In this document: positions 52,501 through 63,881 of the stretch, in pieces
How positions within the stretch are numbered: position 1 is the stretch's first letter
Layout of the letters: each line of letters opens with the position of its first letter
NCBI RefSeq assembly: GCF_020520425.1
Contig: NC_079487.1
Span: 6,557,501 to 6,621,500, forward strand
Direction of reading: 5' to 3'
Origin: Spinacia oleracea
Taxonomy: Eukaryota > Streptophyta > Magnoliopsida > Caryophyllales > Amaranthaceae
DNA length: 64,000 nucleotides
Translations under genes and position numbers: made by a program
Notes under the pieces: model-generated
Seen by the model: only the letters and a program-made list of their open reading frames with translations
What the model was told of the DNA's origin: nothing
Databases searched by the model: none

Positions 52501-55500
52501 ACAGAATGCGCAGCTGATAAAATGAACAAGTAACAATAAGGAGTACTCCGTAATGTTAAGACTTAAGAGTATGAAATATTCTAAGGAGGCGGATCAGCAG
52601 GACAACTGATTGCCTAGCTTTCACTAATTTGTTAAAAGCTACTGCCTTGCAGCTAAACAGATAATAATTCACGGTTAAGTGTCTTGATCACCCCCATGTT
52701 GATATTCACGGTTCTTATCTTTTAATGTTACAATCAATCCATTTTGGGACTTATCACTCGAGACACGGATGTAATTACCAACAAACTCAACCTCATAAGT
52801 TAGGGAACTCTTTGGGTGGGTGGGTTGGGTTGTGGACGAAGTGATTTATCCTACGAAGAAACTCACATCTGAAAAATCGGATGTCCTAAACAGCTCTCCT
52901 AAGACAAGCAGGTCATACATAAACGCTTCCAGAACAATAATAGTTCACAAAGAATATAAATAATGAACTTCAAAGTATAGAAATATTAAATCTATGCATA
53001 TCATAAACAATTCAACAACAATTTTTTTTGACTTCAGCTGCTTGATACAATTTCTTTCAGAAGAAACTTATTCTGGTTTAAGATCCAAAAAGAAAAATTA
53101 TAGTTACTAATCACAAGATAGCAATGGCTAATTACCTGATTCAGTACATGTTTATGGGTTTCATACTCAGCTGCAACAAATGCAAACACCTGCAGCAAAA
53201 ATTACAGAAGCGCAAAAATCAAATTGAATTCAATTACCCCCCTTTTCTCCTTTGAATCCAATTGCACAAAAATCAGCAGTTCAGAGGAACCAAATTACGA
53301 AAATGCATGAGTAATTACATGAAATAAATCAATCAGATTAATCTAATTAAAAGATGAAGAAATTACGTTGTGCCCATCTTCTAAGAGGATGCGAGGGAGG
53401 GCGAGAGGTTCTGGGTTGTCGAGCAAGGCTGCACAAGCCAGGAAAGCGCGCGGGATCGCGCAAGTGTTGCGGGGATGCTTCGTAGTTACCCTGCTTCGTG
53501 CTGGTGGCTGGCTGGGGTGCTGGGGCCGCTGACGAACAGAGATGAAAGAGCAGGCCGGTGGTCGACGGTGAGGGTATAAGCGATTACGCCGGCGCTGCAA
53601 GGGTTGATTGGCTGGGTTTTGCGTCACCGCCCAATTGATTTGGGGGTTTTCTGGTGCTGGGTTTTGTTTTTTCAATCCCGCACTATCTCTTTTGGGGTTT
53701 TTTGGTTTTATATTTCGAGATCGAGATGAAGATAGGTTGGTTAGAGGAGATTTCAGGTGAAGTCGCCGTTGAAAATGGAGTTTCTAGGAAGAGGATGAGA
53801 GAGAAAGTGAGGAGCTGAGCGACGAAATTAATGTAGGGTTCTATCATATCTGAAATAATGTTGGAGGAATATGACAGGCACTGCGTCGCACATTTGTTAA
53901 TCTGCGAGGCAAATGACTTTGGGATGCCCCCAGAGTCATTTGCGTCGCAGATTAACAAATGTGCGACGCACTTGATTGAGTTATTTGCCTCGCAGCTTTG
54001 TTAATCTGCGACGCAAATGACTCTGGGGGGCATCTTAGAGTCATTTGCCTCGCAGTTTAACAAAGTTGCGACGCAAATGACTAAATTTTATTCTAAAATT
54101 TGTCATTTGCGTCACATGTTCAGAATGGCGTGGCAAATGCGGGGATGCAAATAAGCGTTTTTCTACTAGTGTATCCAGCTTTTAAAATTCTCTTTATGTT
54201 TCCAAGAACAATTAAGAAAAATAAACGAAAACGAAATATTTCAATTGACGTGAGAAACGGAAAATACGAAAAATACCTTTAATTTATGTGTCTTATCATC
54301 AGAATTACGTTGAGACTAGGCATGAATAACAAAATTCCCAAGTGACGACAGCAGTATTCACTATTCAACGATGAAAAATATTAATCTGAACTAGGCTTGG
54401 GCATCAGAAGTTTAGGCAACAATATAAGACAAGTTTCAAACAAGAAAATTGGAGAACAAGACGGAAAAAGAACTATTTGTTGTTATTCCTCCTCCCTTAA
54501 CCTTAATTAGAAATGGAGGAATATAAAGATAGTGTTGGACTGGGGTTGCTAAGAATATGTATGTGAAGCATGAGAGAAACCCTTTAAATGACAGCAGATA
54601 TGATCCGTCACGTCAAATATAAACCAAACAGTCAACAAAAGGAAACTCTTAATTATTTATTCAAATGAAACTGAGACGAAAGGATGGAACTACATAATCT
54701 GTACAATTGGTGATGGTTTTGCAAATTAAACAGCTTGGCTCTATGTCGTTTTTCCAAGTCCTTGCTCAGTTTCATGCCTACTTTGTACCAAATGCCCCAA
54801 GTTCCCAGCCAACTCACAACGACCTTTTAAAGATTTTAAGAGAACATATGACCATTTTTCTGTCTCAAAGACAAACTGGATAACTTAGGATTATAGATGA
54901 TGAGACTAAAGCCCTATTCTCTTTAGCTTATATTTAAGGCACTGAAATTATTTCTACAGATTAAAACTAATTCTATTGACTTTCTACTGAATACAACCAA
55001 TTTCTACTAAATATATCCTCTGTTGTTTATTTGTTGCAACACTTCTATTTTGGGATGTTTCACAAGTATTGCAACAATTCTTTTGTGGAATGTATTCCAA
55101 AATATAAGTTACAACTTTACCCTTAGTCCTTAACCAGTTAACCACCCCACTTGTTTATCTTTATTTCTCATAGTTTTTTAAGCACATGTGATCTTCTGAT
55201 CCAAAACTCCACCTTTTACTCTTTCTTAAAATATGTACCAACCCATCCACTTGGAAATGTTGTGATAATGAAAGAATTGAGATATTCAAGTTGAAGAGAA
55301 CATGGCCTAAGGATGATAAAAACACATGACAAAATCCAAGTCATTCAGCTAGGGAAGACTTGTAGAAATACAAGGATAAAGGAGAATACTGAATGCATTC
55401 ATCATCATTATCATTACCTCATTGCCTCAAAGAGGCTCCCGCAAGAAGCGGGGTAAGGGGGGGTCGGATGTACGCAACCTTACCCCTGCAGTTGCAGAGA

Positions 55501-58500
55501 GGTTGTTTCCAATAATACTGAATACATTCCAAAGAGGAAAAAAATGCTAGCAGGACCTATTTTACCCGTGAAAACATACCAGATATTTTAAGGTACGAAG
55601 TGAAAAATCTTTGGTATTAGTCAAATGATACATAAGGCGTCCATGCGTTCCCACCTATCATAAAAAGAAAAACAAATGACAAAGAAGACAGATAATTAAA
55701 GCAAGAACTAATTTTGTGAAACTATAAATCATTCGAATAAGATAACAAACGAAATTAATGGAACAAGATCATTTAAAGAATCTTCTTGATTTGTTATTGA
55801 ACCAAGTATTGTAGCCCACATATGCATTTTCCGTCATCTTCTATCAATGTACTAGCCTAGAAGCTTGGGGGGTCAAATTTATGGTGGGAGTTCTGGGAGT
55901 TCAATGATGTACTCGAGATAAAAATATAAAAACATTGAGCACGTCTATATATCTTACTATCACTCAACAAATAAAAAGGCAGATCCCCTATCCTAAGTCC
56001 AAATAGAACACTAAGGTTTGGTCCAAGCTCGATTGACTTGTATAAACCAACAGCGGCATCGGGCTAAGAACCCCCAAGAAACTTTTAGGGGGAATTTGGT
56101 TTAGCCCTTTTTGGAATCAGGTATAGTTTTGAATCAACCAAACTCATACTTGATGTTTGGTTCAATAATTTTAAATTTTTGATACCTGGGGGACCCACAC
56201 TCCAAACCCCCAAGGTATTGGTTTCTCATACCTTGGGGGGGGGGGGGGGAAGTGGGCATGAGCCAAACCCATGATCTTGGAATCAAATTTTTATTAAACA
56301 AAATAAAAACCAAAAACCAAAAAATGTTCACTGCTCATTCGCCCTTTCTTCTTCCTCCCCTGTCAACCACCTTAATCTAACAAAATAAAATGAAACTGGA
56401 ATGATGAAGATCATCTTCTCATCAACCATTGCAATTACCATGGCTAGAAAAGAAAAAAGAACAAAATAAAGTATAACAATCATCCCTTCATTTCTATACA
56501 TTAAAAATCATCAATTTTGGACTGTGAGTTATAGTGGTGGTCGCTAAAATTTCAGAATTAAAATTCTTAATGGACAAACTCAATAACTTATGTCTTTTAA
56601 GATTAATTTGAGTTTCGATGGTCATCAGAAGAAGCGTCATTTTTTTTTGAAGAAAGACAATGTTCTGTTGGAGGAGCAGCAATATTGTCCCTATGGAGGA
56701 AGGGAGGAGAAGGAGAGAAGGGATGACGAATCAAAACTAACAAAATAAAGAACAGAAAATTGATTTTTAATTTTGTTTGGTTAACCAAACACCTGGATAA
56801 AGGTATCAGTGTATCACTCATTCTAAACCCACGGGTCTGATATCTAACCCCATACTTGATTCCAAAGTTGAACCAAGTGCCCCTCTTACAAGGCATTCTA
56901 TACCTGCTGCTATATCATGATTATCATCTCAAATGCATTATAAGAGCAGGGTGAATAACTTAATTATTTCAGAAATGGGAAAAATATTTCAAGGTTAATA
57001 AAGTCCCCAAACAATAAATACAAATTAAAGTCATGCGTGCATTTGAAAACCAGGAGTAAATACCAAATTCGACAAAGATGAAAAAAAAACAGCATCTGAT
57101 TCATAGCAGATATTACTCCTGTTTTTTTTAGTTTACACGATTTGACTTTTACGCTTCACAAAACACGACGTTAACCATTAGTATCTTTAATTATCTATAA
57201 GCGAGCATTATAGAATTTGATTTTTTATAAAAATGAATATCGAGACGAATCTTTAACAAAACCAACCTGATTGTTTCTCTTTACATACTTAGTTTTAAAA
57301 GGCGTGAGGCACACGAAGGCAAAAAGTCCCTGTAGAAGGCGCGCACCTTTTGTATGCAAGACAAGTAATTTATTTTAATCTTTTTGGTAATTATTTTTCA
57401 CGAAAGAATCAAAATAGTATACTTGTTGTCCTAAAGGGGTAAAAGTAATACAATAAAGCAAAATGCCTTTTTGAGGGGGGGGGGGGGGGGGGGGGGAGTA
57501 GCACGGGGACTAAGGAAAGTTCATGTAACTTTGTAGTCATTCACTATTTATAGCAATTCTCAGAAATAGTGCGTCACATCTTAGATAAAAGGTAATAAAA
57601 GAGGGGTTTACATGACTCGTCATTGTCTGAAAGAGACAAGAAAAAAGGGAGAAAATTTAGGGTCATTTCATTACGTGTCGAGAAAAGTGTGGAGATTACA
57701 AGGAGCTTTGACTCAACTATTTTTGTGATACTCATATGTTAAGACTCAACTAGTTATTTTATTGCAATGAAGAGAGAGTACAGAAAGTGTCAAGTCTTTA
57801 ATTAAGCAGACGATGTTCATCAACGACCTTTATTTAAAGTCTATGCTTAGTTTTATAAGCGCGCCTATGTCATGACGCCTAGCCATGACACGCTCAAGCC
57901 TCCTCCAAAAGGCGGCGCCTTTGCACCTTTTCCCAGGCTCACAACGCCTTTTGCGCCGTATGGTATAAGGCTCCAATTGTTGACAAGTAATATTTATTTT
58001 AAAAAAAGGCTAAAACAATGTGATTTTAATGGCTCCCTAAAGGTTAGAACTTACTATATTGAAAAGAGAAGAGAGAAAACCCAAGTTTTCCATTTTTTCC
58101 TCGGCTCTTTCAGCGAGTAAACTCTTCCTTTTTTCTATTTTAAAGTAATATTTTTATGCAAGGTGTGATGCACTTCCTTTGAGAATCTAAATACATAGAA
58201 ACCTTCCTTAGTCTCCTTTTTGTTTGGTTTTTCTTCCTCAAAAAAGCTTTTAATTTTACTGTAATTACTATTTTGCCCTTTTGTGACAACAAGTAATACA
58301 TTTTTATTAACTTATTCAGAAAATAAATACCAAAAAAATTGTGCATCTTGTGTACAAAAGGCATGCGCCTTCGCCCTGCGCCTAGGCTTCAGGGACTTTT
58401 GCGCCTTGCGCCTTTTAAAACTAAGATTATATGGCTCTAGCTAGCTACTTAAGGTAAAATTAGCGGTCTTTTGAAACTTTAAACGCAATGGCAGGTATGT

Positions 58501-60660
58501 TCACAAATGTGTACCACATTTAATCAGGAAAACCCGAAGGACCACATTAAATAACATCGACCTATTTACAAATTACACTAACGAATCTAACTCAGGAGTC
58601 ATGACATTATCAAACTTTTAGATGCTCCAAGACACTTCTATGTAATATTTCACACTTATAGCATAGTATACCTACGCACGTGCATTATGCACGAGTTTCT
58701 AAAATCTGTTAATTTAATAGTTACAACATAGGTCATTAGTATGGTATCTAAGGCAAGTTTCAAAATGTAGTCATTTATTTATTCACGATCCTGGAACAAT
58801 GTATACCATGTACTCGTACTACAAAAAAAAATGTGAACGACCACGTACTACGATGTGAGGCTGTCTTCCAAGAGCAAGTTGCTGCTGGTTCATGTCCACT
58901 CCACCAACAAGCTACAAAAAGATATGATGCTGTCAGCATTTGTGAAACCATATAGTCATCGAACTTGCTTTCAGACGCAAGTAAAACCATGTGACTCGCA
59001 ACAAAGAAGGCAATTACTTTCATTCTTTCATTTGGTATCGAAATTAGTCAAGTAACAATTAAATTCCTCGAATAATATTTATGATAGAGTTGCTCTATAA
59101 ATAATATCGCAAGCTTTCATACATGGCCAAAAAAAAGCTCCACAAAGTAGAGCAGTATTTCAAGTCAAAGTGCACAAATGAAAGGTAATCAATTCATTAA
59201 AAAGCTTACCACTGCAGTTCTTAATCCACTGCTAGCTCCTAGAGCTTCAAATTGTTCAGCAATTTGGAATGCAAGCTCCCTAATTGCACAAAAAAAGAGG
59301 ATAAGATGAGAGAGACATCATAAGTTGGCCCAATGGAAGTGCATTAAGTTGTAAATCAATGAGGACTAAATTCCCATTGGAAGAGTAACTCAAACAGAAG
59401 ATAAAAGGGGTACCATTAATAACCTAACCTTCATAGGTCAACAAATAATGAAATATAAAGTAATAACTAATAACCACTACCGCAGTGATCATTCAAGACT
59501 CGCTAGAAGGTGGATATATGCTAGATCAAGCATGTGTAGCCTTATTGTGGAAATTGTAAGTAATTCAAATTAAAACATTCAGTAGAAAGGTGTATAGACT
59601 GTATAGTATCAAATGCAAACTTGCAAAATACTCTGTATGCAGGTTCGAGAAGATTCTAATTAAGAATTTCTGAATTCACCCAAAACAAAACGCAATATTG
59701 CAGAAAAAACCGGCATGAAAACAAACAGCAAAAGCCAAAAGGTAATGAGTGGACCTGGTTATCGGGCGGGGCGGGTAATGAAAGGGTCATTTTTAGAGGG
59801 TCGATAATGGACAAGTCAAAAGCGGATCGCAGGTCGTTAGTGGGCGGGTCAATAAACAAGCAATGAAAAATGAAAAACAATAGAGTCGTGTGCAAATAGA
59901 AGTGAATACGAAGCTATACATATAATTTTTTGTATCATTACTAATTTAGTTTTCAAAATTATTGTGGCATATGTTTGACCCTATAATGACCCTGTCCAAT
60001 GGGTCCAATAAGAGCCCTGCCCAATAAAAGCCCTATTAACTTGACCCTAACCCTATATCCATTGGACTACCCTGTCCAATAACTAGGTCTAGTAATGAGA
60101 AATTCGACACTTTTAAAATCAGGCATTAAATAAAAGGGTCCTCGTAGATCAACAATGTCAATTAAAACCCATTAACCACCAATAACACAACAAAAAGCTC
60201 ACCGAGTTGGCGAAAGCACGCAACCGAAGAAAGGCTGAGGTGAATTTTCATCCAAAAAAGCCTGAATTATGGGCAATGCAAAAGCCCCAGTTTTACCAGA
60301 CCCAGTCTGTGCAAGCCCAATTATATCCTTTCCTGCATTCATCAATTCACTCGAAAATCAAACAAGGACAATTAACCTCATAAATTTAAAGACAAACAAA
60401 CACCCAATTCAAACAATTAATCAGATAATATAGTTAATTAACAACAATTAATCATGAAGATGCATACCTTCAAGAGCATGAGGAATGGAATCGGCTTGAA
60501 TTTTAGTAGGAGCAGTCCACCCTAATCTATTACAAGCTTCAATTAAGGAATCGCATATATTAAGCTCTTTGAATGATTTCACCTCTTCTATGGGTTGTTC
60601 CACCTCTTCTATGGGTTGTTCCACGGGTTGTTCCACCTCTTCTATGGGTTGTTCCACCAT
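43545..60660 (-). CDS. RH10: DEAD-box RNA helicase, RH10 / DDX47 / Rrp3 type
   Basis: Thirteen minus-strand exons keep phase through GT-AG borders: 60660-60468, 60332-60203, 59279-59210, 58911-58849, 55654-55580, 51392-51273, 50766-50725, 50643-50569, 48475-48332, 47577-47440, 47290-47179, 47100-47012 and 43673-43545. The 459 residues match the family size of about 456. Rrp3-type helicases act in the nucleolus in processing of the 18S rRNA precursor. Motifs are the Q motif (FKELNI to TKIQ), AQTGSGKT (72-79), PTRELA (106-111), VGG, DEAD (180-183), SAT (211-213), [11 protein letters not shown] (325-335) and [10 protein letters not shown] (354-363), then a basic tail ([18 protein letters not shown]). 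Oddities are THGRL instead of TPGRL (155-159), an N terminus of reiterated VEQPIEE units, and 16 kb of intron full of transposons. All coding phases are intact, so it is probably functional. Confidence 0.9.
43961..44860. mobile_element. Stowaway MITE split by a hAT-type insertion
   Basis: The outer ends CTTCCTCCGTC and AAGGAGGAAG are inverted repeats flanked by TA (43959-43960 and 44861-44862). The element at 44162-44783 is inserted in its middle. Confidence 0.6.
44162..44783. mobile_element. hAT-type MITE, GAGCTCG family, copy 2
   Basis: The ends TAGGGATATCAACGAGC and GAGCTCATTGACATCC form an inverted repeat ending in TTA. The 8-bp target duplication GGCAATTA / GGCAATTG (44154-44161, 44784-44791) has one mismatch. 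The body shares the AGCTCGA repeats of copies 1 and 3, in inverse orientation. Confidence 0.75.
45222..46913 (+). mobile_element. 5'-truncated L1-type LINE, interrupted
   Basis: The coding remnant matches the zinc-binding tail of plant LINE reverse transcriptases ([44 protein letters not shown]). It ends in a poly(A) run and is bounded by an 11-bp target duplication AAATAGGAAGG (45211-45221 and 46914-46924). The frame is broken by stops and by the element at 45332-46265. It lies in helicase intron 12, antisense to the gene. Confidence 0.8.
45332..46265. mobile_element. hAT-type element with GGGTACGG repeats
   Basis: The ends CTATGTTGCACGG and CCGTGCTTCATAG are inverted repeats with a perfect 8-bp target duplication CTATTCAG (45324-45331 and 46266-46273). 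Subterminal regions hold many GGGTACGG units in inverted orientation. The GC-rich centre (about 45740-46020) may be captured host sequence, but I recognise no protein. Confidence 0.82.
47690..48289. mobile_element. hAT-type MITE, GAGCTCG family, copy 3
   Basis: The ends TACGACTGCAAATGAG and CTCATTTGCAGCCCTA are inverted repeats with an 8-bp target duplication AGTATAAG / AGTATAAC (one mismatch). It is collinear with copy 1 (shared GATACGTTC, ATGACCCTTAAATGTCAAGAA and CATGTAGTATA blocks). It lies in helicase intron 9. Confidence 0.82.
48476..50568 (-). other. Helicase intron 8 (2.1 kb)
   Basis: Mostly unassigned A/T-rich sequence. Near 48533-48690 a GGTCCGGACC-rich block, with inverted GGACCGG and CCGGTCC units, resembles a decayed TIR element, but ends and target duplication were not found. 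Confidence 0.4.
51608..54171. mobile_element. CACTA transposon carrying host gene fragments
   Basis: Termini CACTAGTGGAAAA and, reversed, CACTAGTAGAAAAA, with the 3-bp target duplication TAT (51605-51607 and 54172-54174), define a 2564-bp En/Spm-type element. Subterminal regions (51620-51850 and 53870-54150) contain many direct and inverted copies of TCATTTGCGTCGCA, as expected for transposase-binding arrays. No transposase is present. The centre holds exon-like host sequence (see 52290-53675). It is inserted in helicase intron 5. Confidence 0.92.
52290..53675 (-). pseudogene. Captured gene fragment inside the CACTA element
   Basis: Three exon-like segments on the minus strand join in frame with GT-AG borders: about 53675-53367 (ends RILLEDGHN), 53189-53136 ([18 protein letters not shown]) and 52419 to about 52290 ([20 protein letters not shown], then [15 protein letters not shown]). 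The small-residue-rich hydrophobic segments after a charged link resemble the PRAT (Tim17/Tim22/OEP16) family of organelle membrane proteins, but this family call is tentative. The 5' part is low-complexity and Pro/Arg-rich. Introns are retained, so capture was at DNA level. A transcript would run in the same direction as the helicase. Confidence 0.5.
55401..55513 (-). mobile_element. 5'-truncated SINE
   Basis: A 16-bp target duplication (AATACTGAATGCATTC / AATACTGAATACATTC, one mismatch) flanks the insert. On the minus strand it reads GGAAACAACCTCTCTGCA, GGTAAGGTTGCGTAC and GCCTCTTTGAGGCAATG, then a short ATG-type tail, the common 3' body of plant tRNA-derived SINEs. The tRNA-like head is missing. 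Confidence 0.72.
56089..56884. mobile_element. TIR element, superfamily unresolved
   Basis: The left end GGGGAATTTGGTTTAGCC and the reverse complement of the right end (GGGGCACTTGGTTCAACTTT) are imperfect inverted repeats, both followed by TTTGGAATCA.GTAT. A 15-G tract lies at 56235-56249. No transposase domain is visible and no secure target duplication was found. It lies in helicase intron 4. Confidence 0.5.
57288..58425. mobile_element. hAT-like element, GGCGC family, second copy
   Basis: The ends CTTAGTTTTAAAAGGCG and CGCCTTTTAAAACTAAG are inverted repeats, like those of 23132-24282. A second internal CTTAGTTTTATAAGCGC start at about 57848 suggests two elements joined or nested. The flanking octamers do not match clearly, and a 22-G tract lies at 57475-57496. 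It lies in helicase intron 4. Confidence 0.65.
59750..60091. mobile_element. hAT-type MITE with 8-bp target duplication
   Basis: The ends TGGACCTGGTTATCGG and CCAATAACTAGGTCTA are inverted repeats flanked by a perfect GTAATGAG duplication (59742-59749 and 60092-60099). Length is 342 bp, in helicase intron 2. A related end occurs near 16582. Confidence 0.8.
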
Positions 60661-60905
60661 TTTTTATCCTTTGAAGAAATTGCAATCTATGAACTATTAT
60701 TTATTGCGAACAGAGAGACGCAGAAGTCGATAAGTATAACACCAGAAAGCGTGAACCGAGGTTTTAGGGGTTTTCACTTTTGAGAGACTTTTTAACATTT
60801 AAAACTCTTACATAAACCTAATCCACCTATAATTATTGTGGATCAAGCCTAAAACTTAAAGTTTATGCTCCGCAAATTTTTTATTGTACCCGTATATCGT
60901 TAGAA

Positions 60906-60955
60906 CTAGATTTTAGCCCGTGTGATGCACGGTTTCTATCAAATTGTTACGTTAA
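60906..60955 (-). mobile_element. Helitron 3' terminus, truncated by LTR insertion
   Basis: On the minus strand the hairpin CCGTGCATCACACGG is followed by GCTAAAATCTAG and T, like the end of 26468-26982. Its body would lie to the right, but an LTR begins at 60956, so only about 50 bp remain in view. Confidence 0.55.
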
Positions 60956-62417
60956 TGTAGACACCTACTTTTGTCCCCGTTCCCACAAGGGAAAGGTTCG
61001 ATGATGAAAGAATAAAAACTCCACTTGACAACGCATCTCCTATAAAATAAACGAATCTCGATTCCCCATTTCATTTCACCCGAAACCTGCTATTTATGGA
61101 AACCTGCTAAAAATAGTAAGTGCCGTAAAAGGTAGCCTCTAAAAGTGGCAAATCATAAAAGATAGAAACCTGTCAGAATTAGGTGTTGCATTCCAACATA
61201 AATCCTAAATGAGATAGAAAACTGCGAGAATCCTATTCCTAATAGGATTCGAAAATAAGAGTTACGTATTAATTAAAATCCTAACGAGCCTAGAGTTCGT
61301 AACGGGCCCAGACGCATTCCGTCACAAAATTGATACGCGCTAAAAGACTCGAATTAATCTCAAACTCTACGGATTTTAGGAATCCGAATCTGACTAAACA
61401 AAACTGCCCAGACCCTATTTTCAACGCCTGGCTCTGGGCGCCAAAATCTTCGGCGCCTAGGCCTGGGCGCTGAAAATACCTGGGTACGTCTCTTTTCCTA
61501 ATTCTTTGTGGATTAGAACTCTGCAATTCTATCTTTCCACGAACTCTTCCCTATAAATAGGCCCCTAGTTTCGACGTGAAAGAACACAACAACACATAAT
61601 ATATTCTGAGTATTGACTCTAAACCCCTTAGCCTAAGCCTCTCGCTGCGAAACTGTTCACGCGTTTTGTCGCAATCGATCCATAAATCGAAAAGAACGTA
61701 TCCTGTCCCATAATTGAGATTCATTAAATAAAAAGGAGAAATTGGAAAGTCAAAGTGGTTAGTTTTCTGAGAACCGTGACGCACCTCTCAAGGGTGCGTC
61801 GTAATGTGTCCCTTTTCGATGATTTAACTGCTTTCCTCGCCCTTTTTATGAACTGTTAAACTAACCTAATTTGATTGTTCTATCACGCCTAACAAATATA
61901 ATATTTTTGGGAAATCGGATTATCATGCTAGGTCCCTTAATGCTATTTAAATCAGATAATCACGATCGAATTAGTGTTATATGTTGCATATTGCTAAAAT
62001 CAACTCAGATTAGTTTAATAGTTAACGCATGTCCCTTCAATTATTTATGCTGAGCTAGTAAGGATATCCTGCCTCTGGAGTTATCGACGAGAAAATTACT
62101 CCTCTCGGTAGTTACAGTCCCCCGAACCCTCAATCTCTACCTTGCGGGTGTATATTGAGAGATCCCCACACCAGGGATCACAAGGGAACCTACGGCCGTC
62201 GTGGTCAAACATAATTGCACTCCCTTTATGTCACGATAACCGGGTTTTGTCAGTTTTTCTCATTGTCGTTAAAAACAGAATGACGACTCCTATATTACTA
62301 GTCAATTGGGTGTATACTCACAGGAAATCCAATTACACTTGATTGAATAAAAAGAATCGTCACACCCACGAGGGACAAGGTCATGCATTAGCCTCGTGCT
62401 TTTTCGACCCCCTCACA
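60956..62417 (+). repeat. 5' LTR of a large LTR retrotransposon
   Basis: It starts TGTAGACACCTACTTTTG and ends CCCTCACA immediately before a primer-binding site, giving about 1.46 kb. A TATA box (CTATAAATA) lies near 61551, with G/C-rich inverted GGCGCC units near 61430-61480. The element continues beyond the window, so the second LTR and the target duplication cannot be checked. Confidence 0.7.
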
Positions 62418-62418
62418 G

Positions 62419-62436
62419 TGGCGACTCCACTGGGGA
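62419..62436 (+). other. Primer-binding site, Ogre/Tat-like
   Basis: TGGCGACTCCACTGGGGA begins two bases after the LTR end. This type of site, rather than the Met-type TGGTATCA, is recalled from Ogre/Tat gypsy elements, so the lineage call is an inference. Confidence 0.55.
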
Positions 62437-63881
62437 TAGTGAAGGAAATACTCGTGCTTGTAGGTAATCAAAATAGCCGAAGGGTGAAACGATCCTACCC
62501 CGCGTTTATTTCCCCTTCAAGTTGGGACGACCTGAAAATCAGCATATTAATGTGAACGGGCAGAACATCATAACGAATCTCGGCTCCCTCGGGAGTTGGG
62601 ACTAAGCTGGATACCTTTTTTTCGCCAATAGGGGGGTGCATATGCCGCGCATGTTTCCCACTCGGTACTTCTGCAGGTAGTACACCTATCCCGAACCCAA
62701 TCGCTCGCCCATTAGGTCCCTCTCGCCTGCATGCCCCCTTGGCTTGCACTTGCGGGTTGGCCTCTTGAGCGAAATTCGTCTGTTGAAGACACTACCTCAA
62801 CCGGGGCATGAGTTGGATCTACGATAGAATCGGTACCAAGCCAGGCGCAAATAAACTACCCATAGAAGCCTATCATAAACTACGTGGCATGTTTAATTTT
62901 CAAATCCATGTTTGTAATGTAGTTATGTGTAGCGAAATATGTGATTGTGTGTGACAAACTATCCTAGAAAACCAACGACCTTAAAAAACTGCCCAAACAT
63001 TCATAGACTAATTTGCCAAAGAGTTACACCGAAACACGTGTTCCGCAAACCCGAATGATCGCCACAAAATAAGCGACGCTCGGGATGGCCTGTAACGAAT
63101 CCCGCAAACGCTGCCACGCGTAAAGGAAGTTATTAGGCAAGCACGCAAATCAAAGTCGCATAAACAGAAGACAGAAAACGAGAACCAGCCAGGGACGCAT
63201 TTTCAACGCCCCTGGCTGGGCGCCAGAAATTCTCACGCCCCTCGCTGGGCGCTGAAGTTGCTGCTTGGCCTTCTGGATAGGCGCAGCAGCTTCGGTGCCC
63301 GCACGAAAGGAAAATACGTAGCAAAAAAAATGTTCATAAAAAGAATTGCTACGAGGGCGTAAGGAAAGCACTCGATTTCAAAAGCGACTCGCGAAAAATT
63401 AATAACTCTTTGCGTCGTTGTTAGGCCTCCTACGACGGCAATGCTCGACGCTAAAAGTCGACCATGCAAATAATCATGAATGTCACACGGGCAGAAATTT
63501 TCAAAAAACATAAAGAGTTCAAAGTGCACACATAACAGTCCAAATATACTTGTCCGACTTAAGGGTAGTCATAGAATGTCTAAAAAAGCCGACTCATGAA
63601 ACAAACTAATGTGTCTCCTACTCCACAACAATAATGCAGGGCCCCTGAGTACTTGCCCGTGATAGCCATCAAGAAACGCGATGGAAGAAGCATATCCCGA
63701 ACATCTGTACCTAGAGGTCGCATAAACCCAAGAGATGCATGCTCTGGGACACGACCCTTTACGTTCTCAAAGGCCACTTGCCCCAAAGAACCATGCTATG
63801 CCAAAAACGCTCCCCAACTCACATGCTTTCGGGCTATTGTTTGGGTTAGAAAAGAAAAGAGCAAAGAAAGAAACAGAAATT
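62437..63881 (+). other. Leader of the right-edge LTR retrotransposon
   Basis: No convincing gene. GC-rich hairpin-like units (CGCCCCTGGCTGGGCGC and CGCCCCTCGCTGGGCGC near 63205-63255) echo motifs in the LTR. Short open frames on both strands have no recognisable family. Confidence 0.4.
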
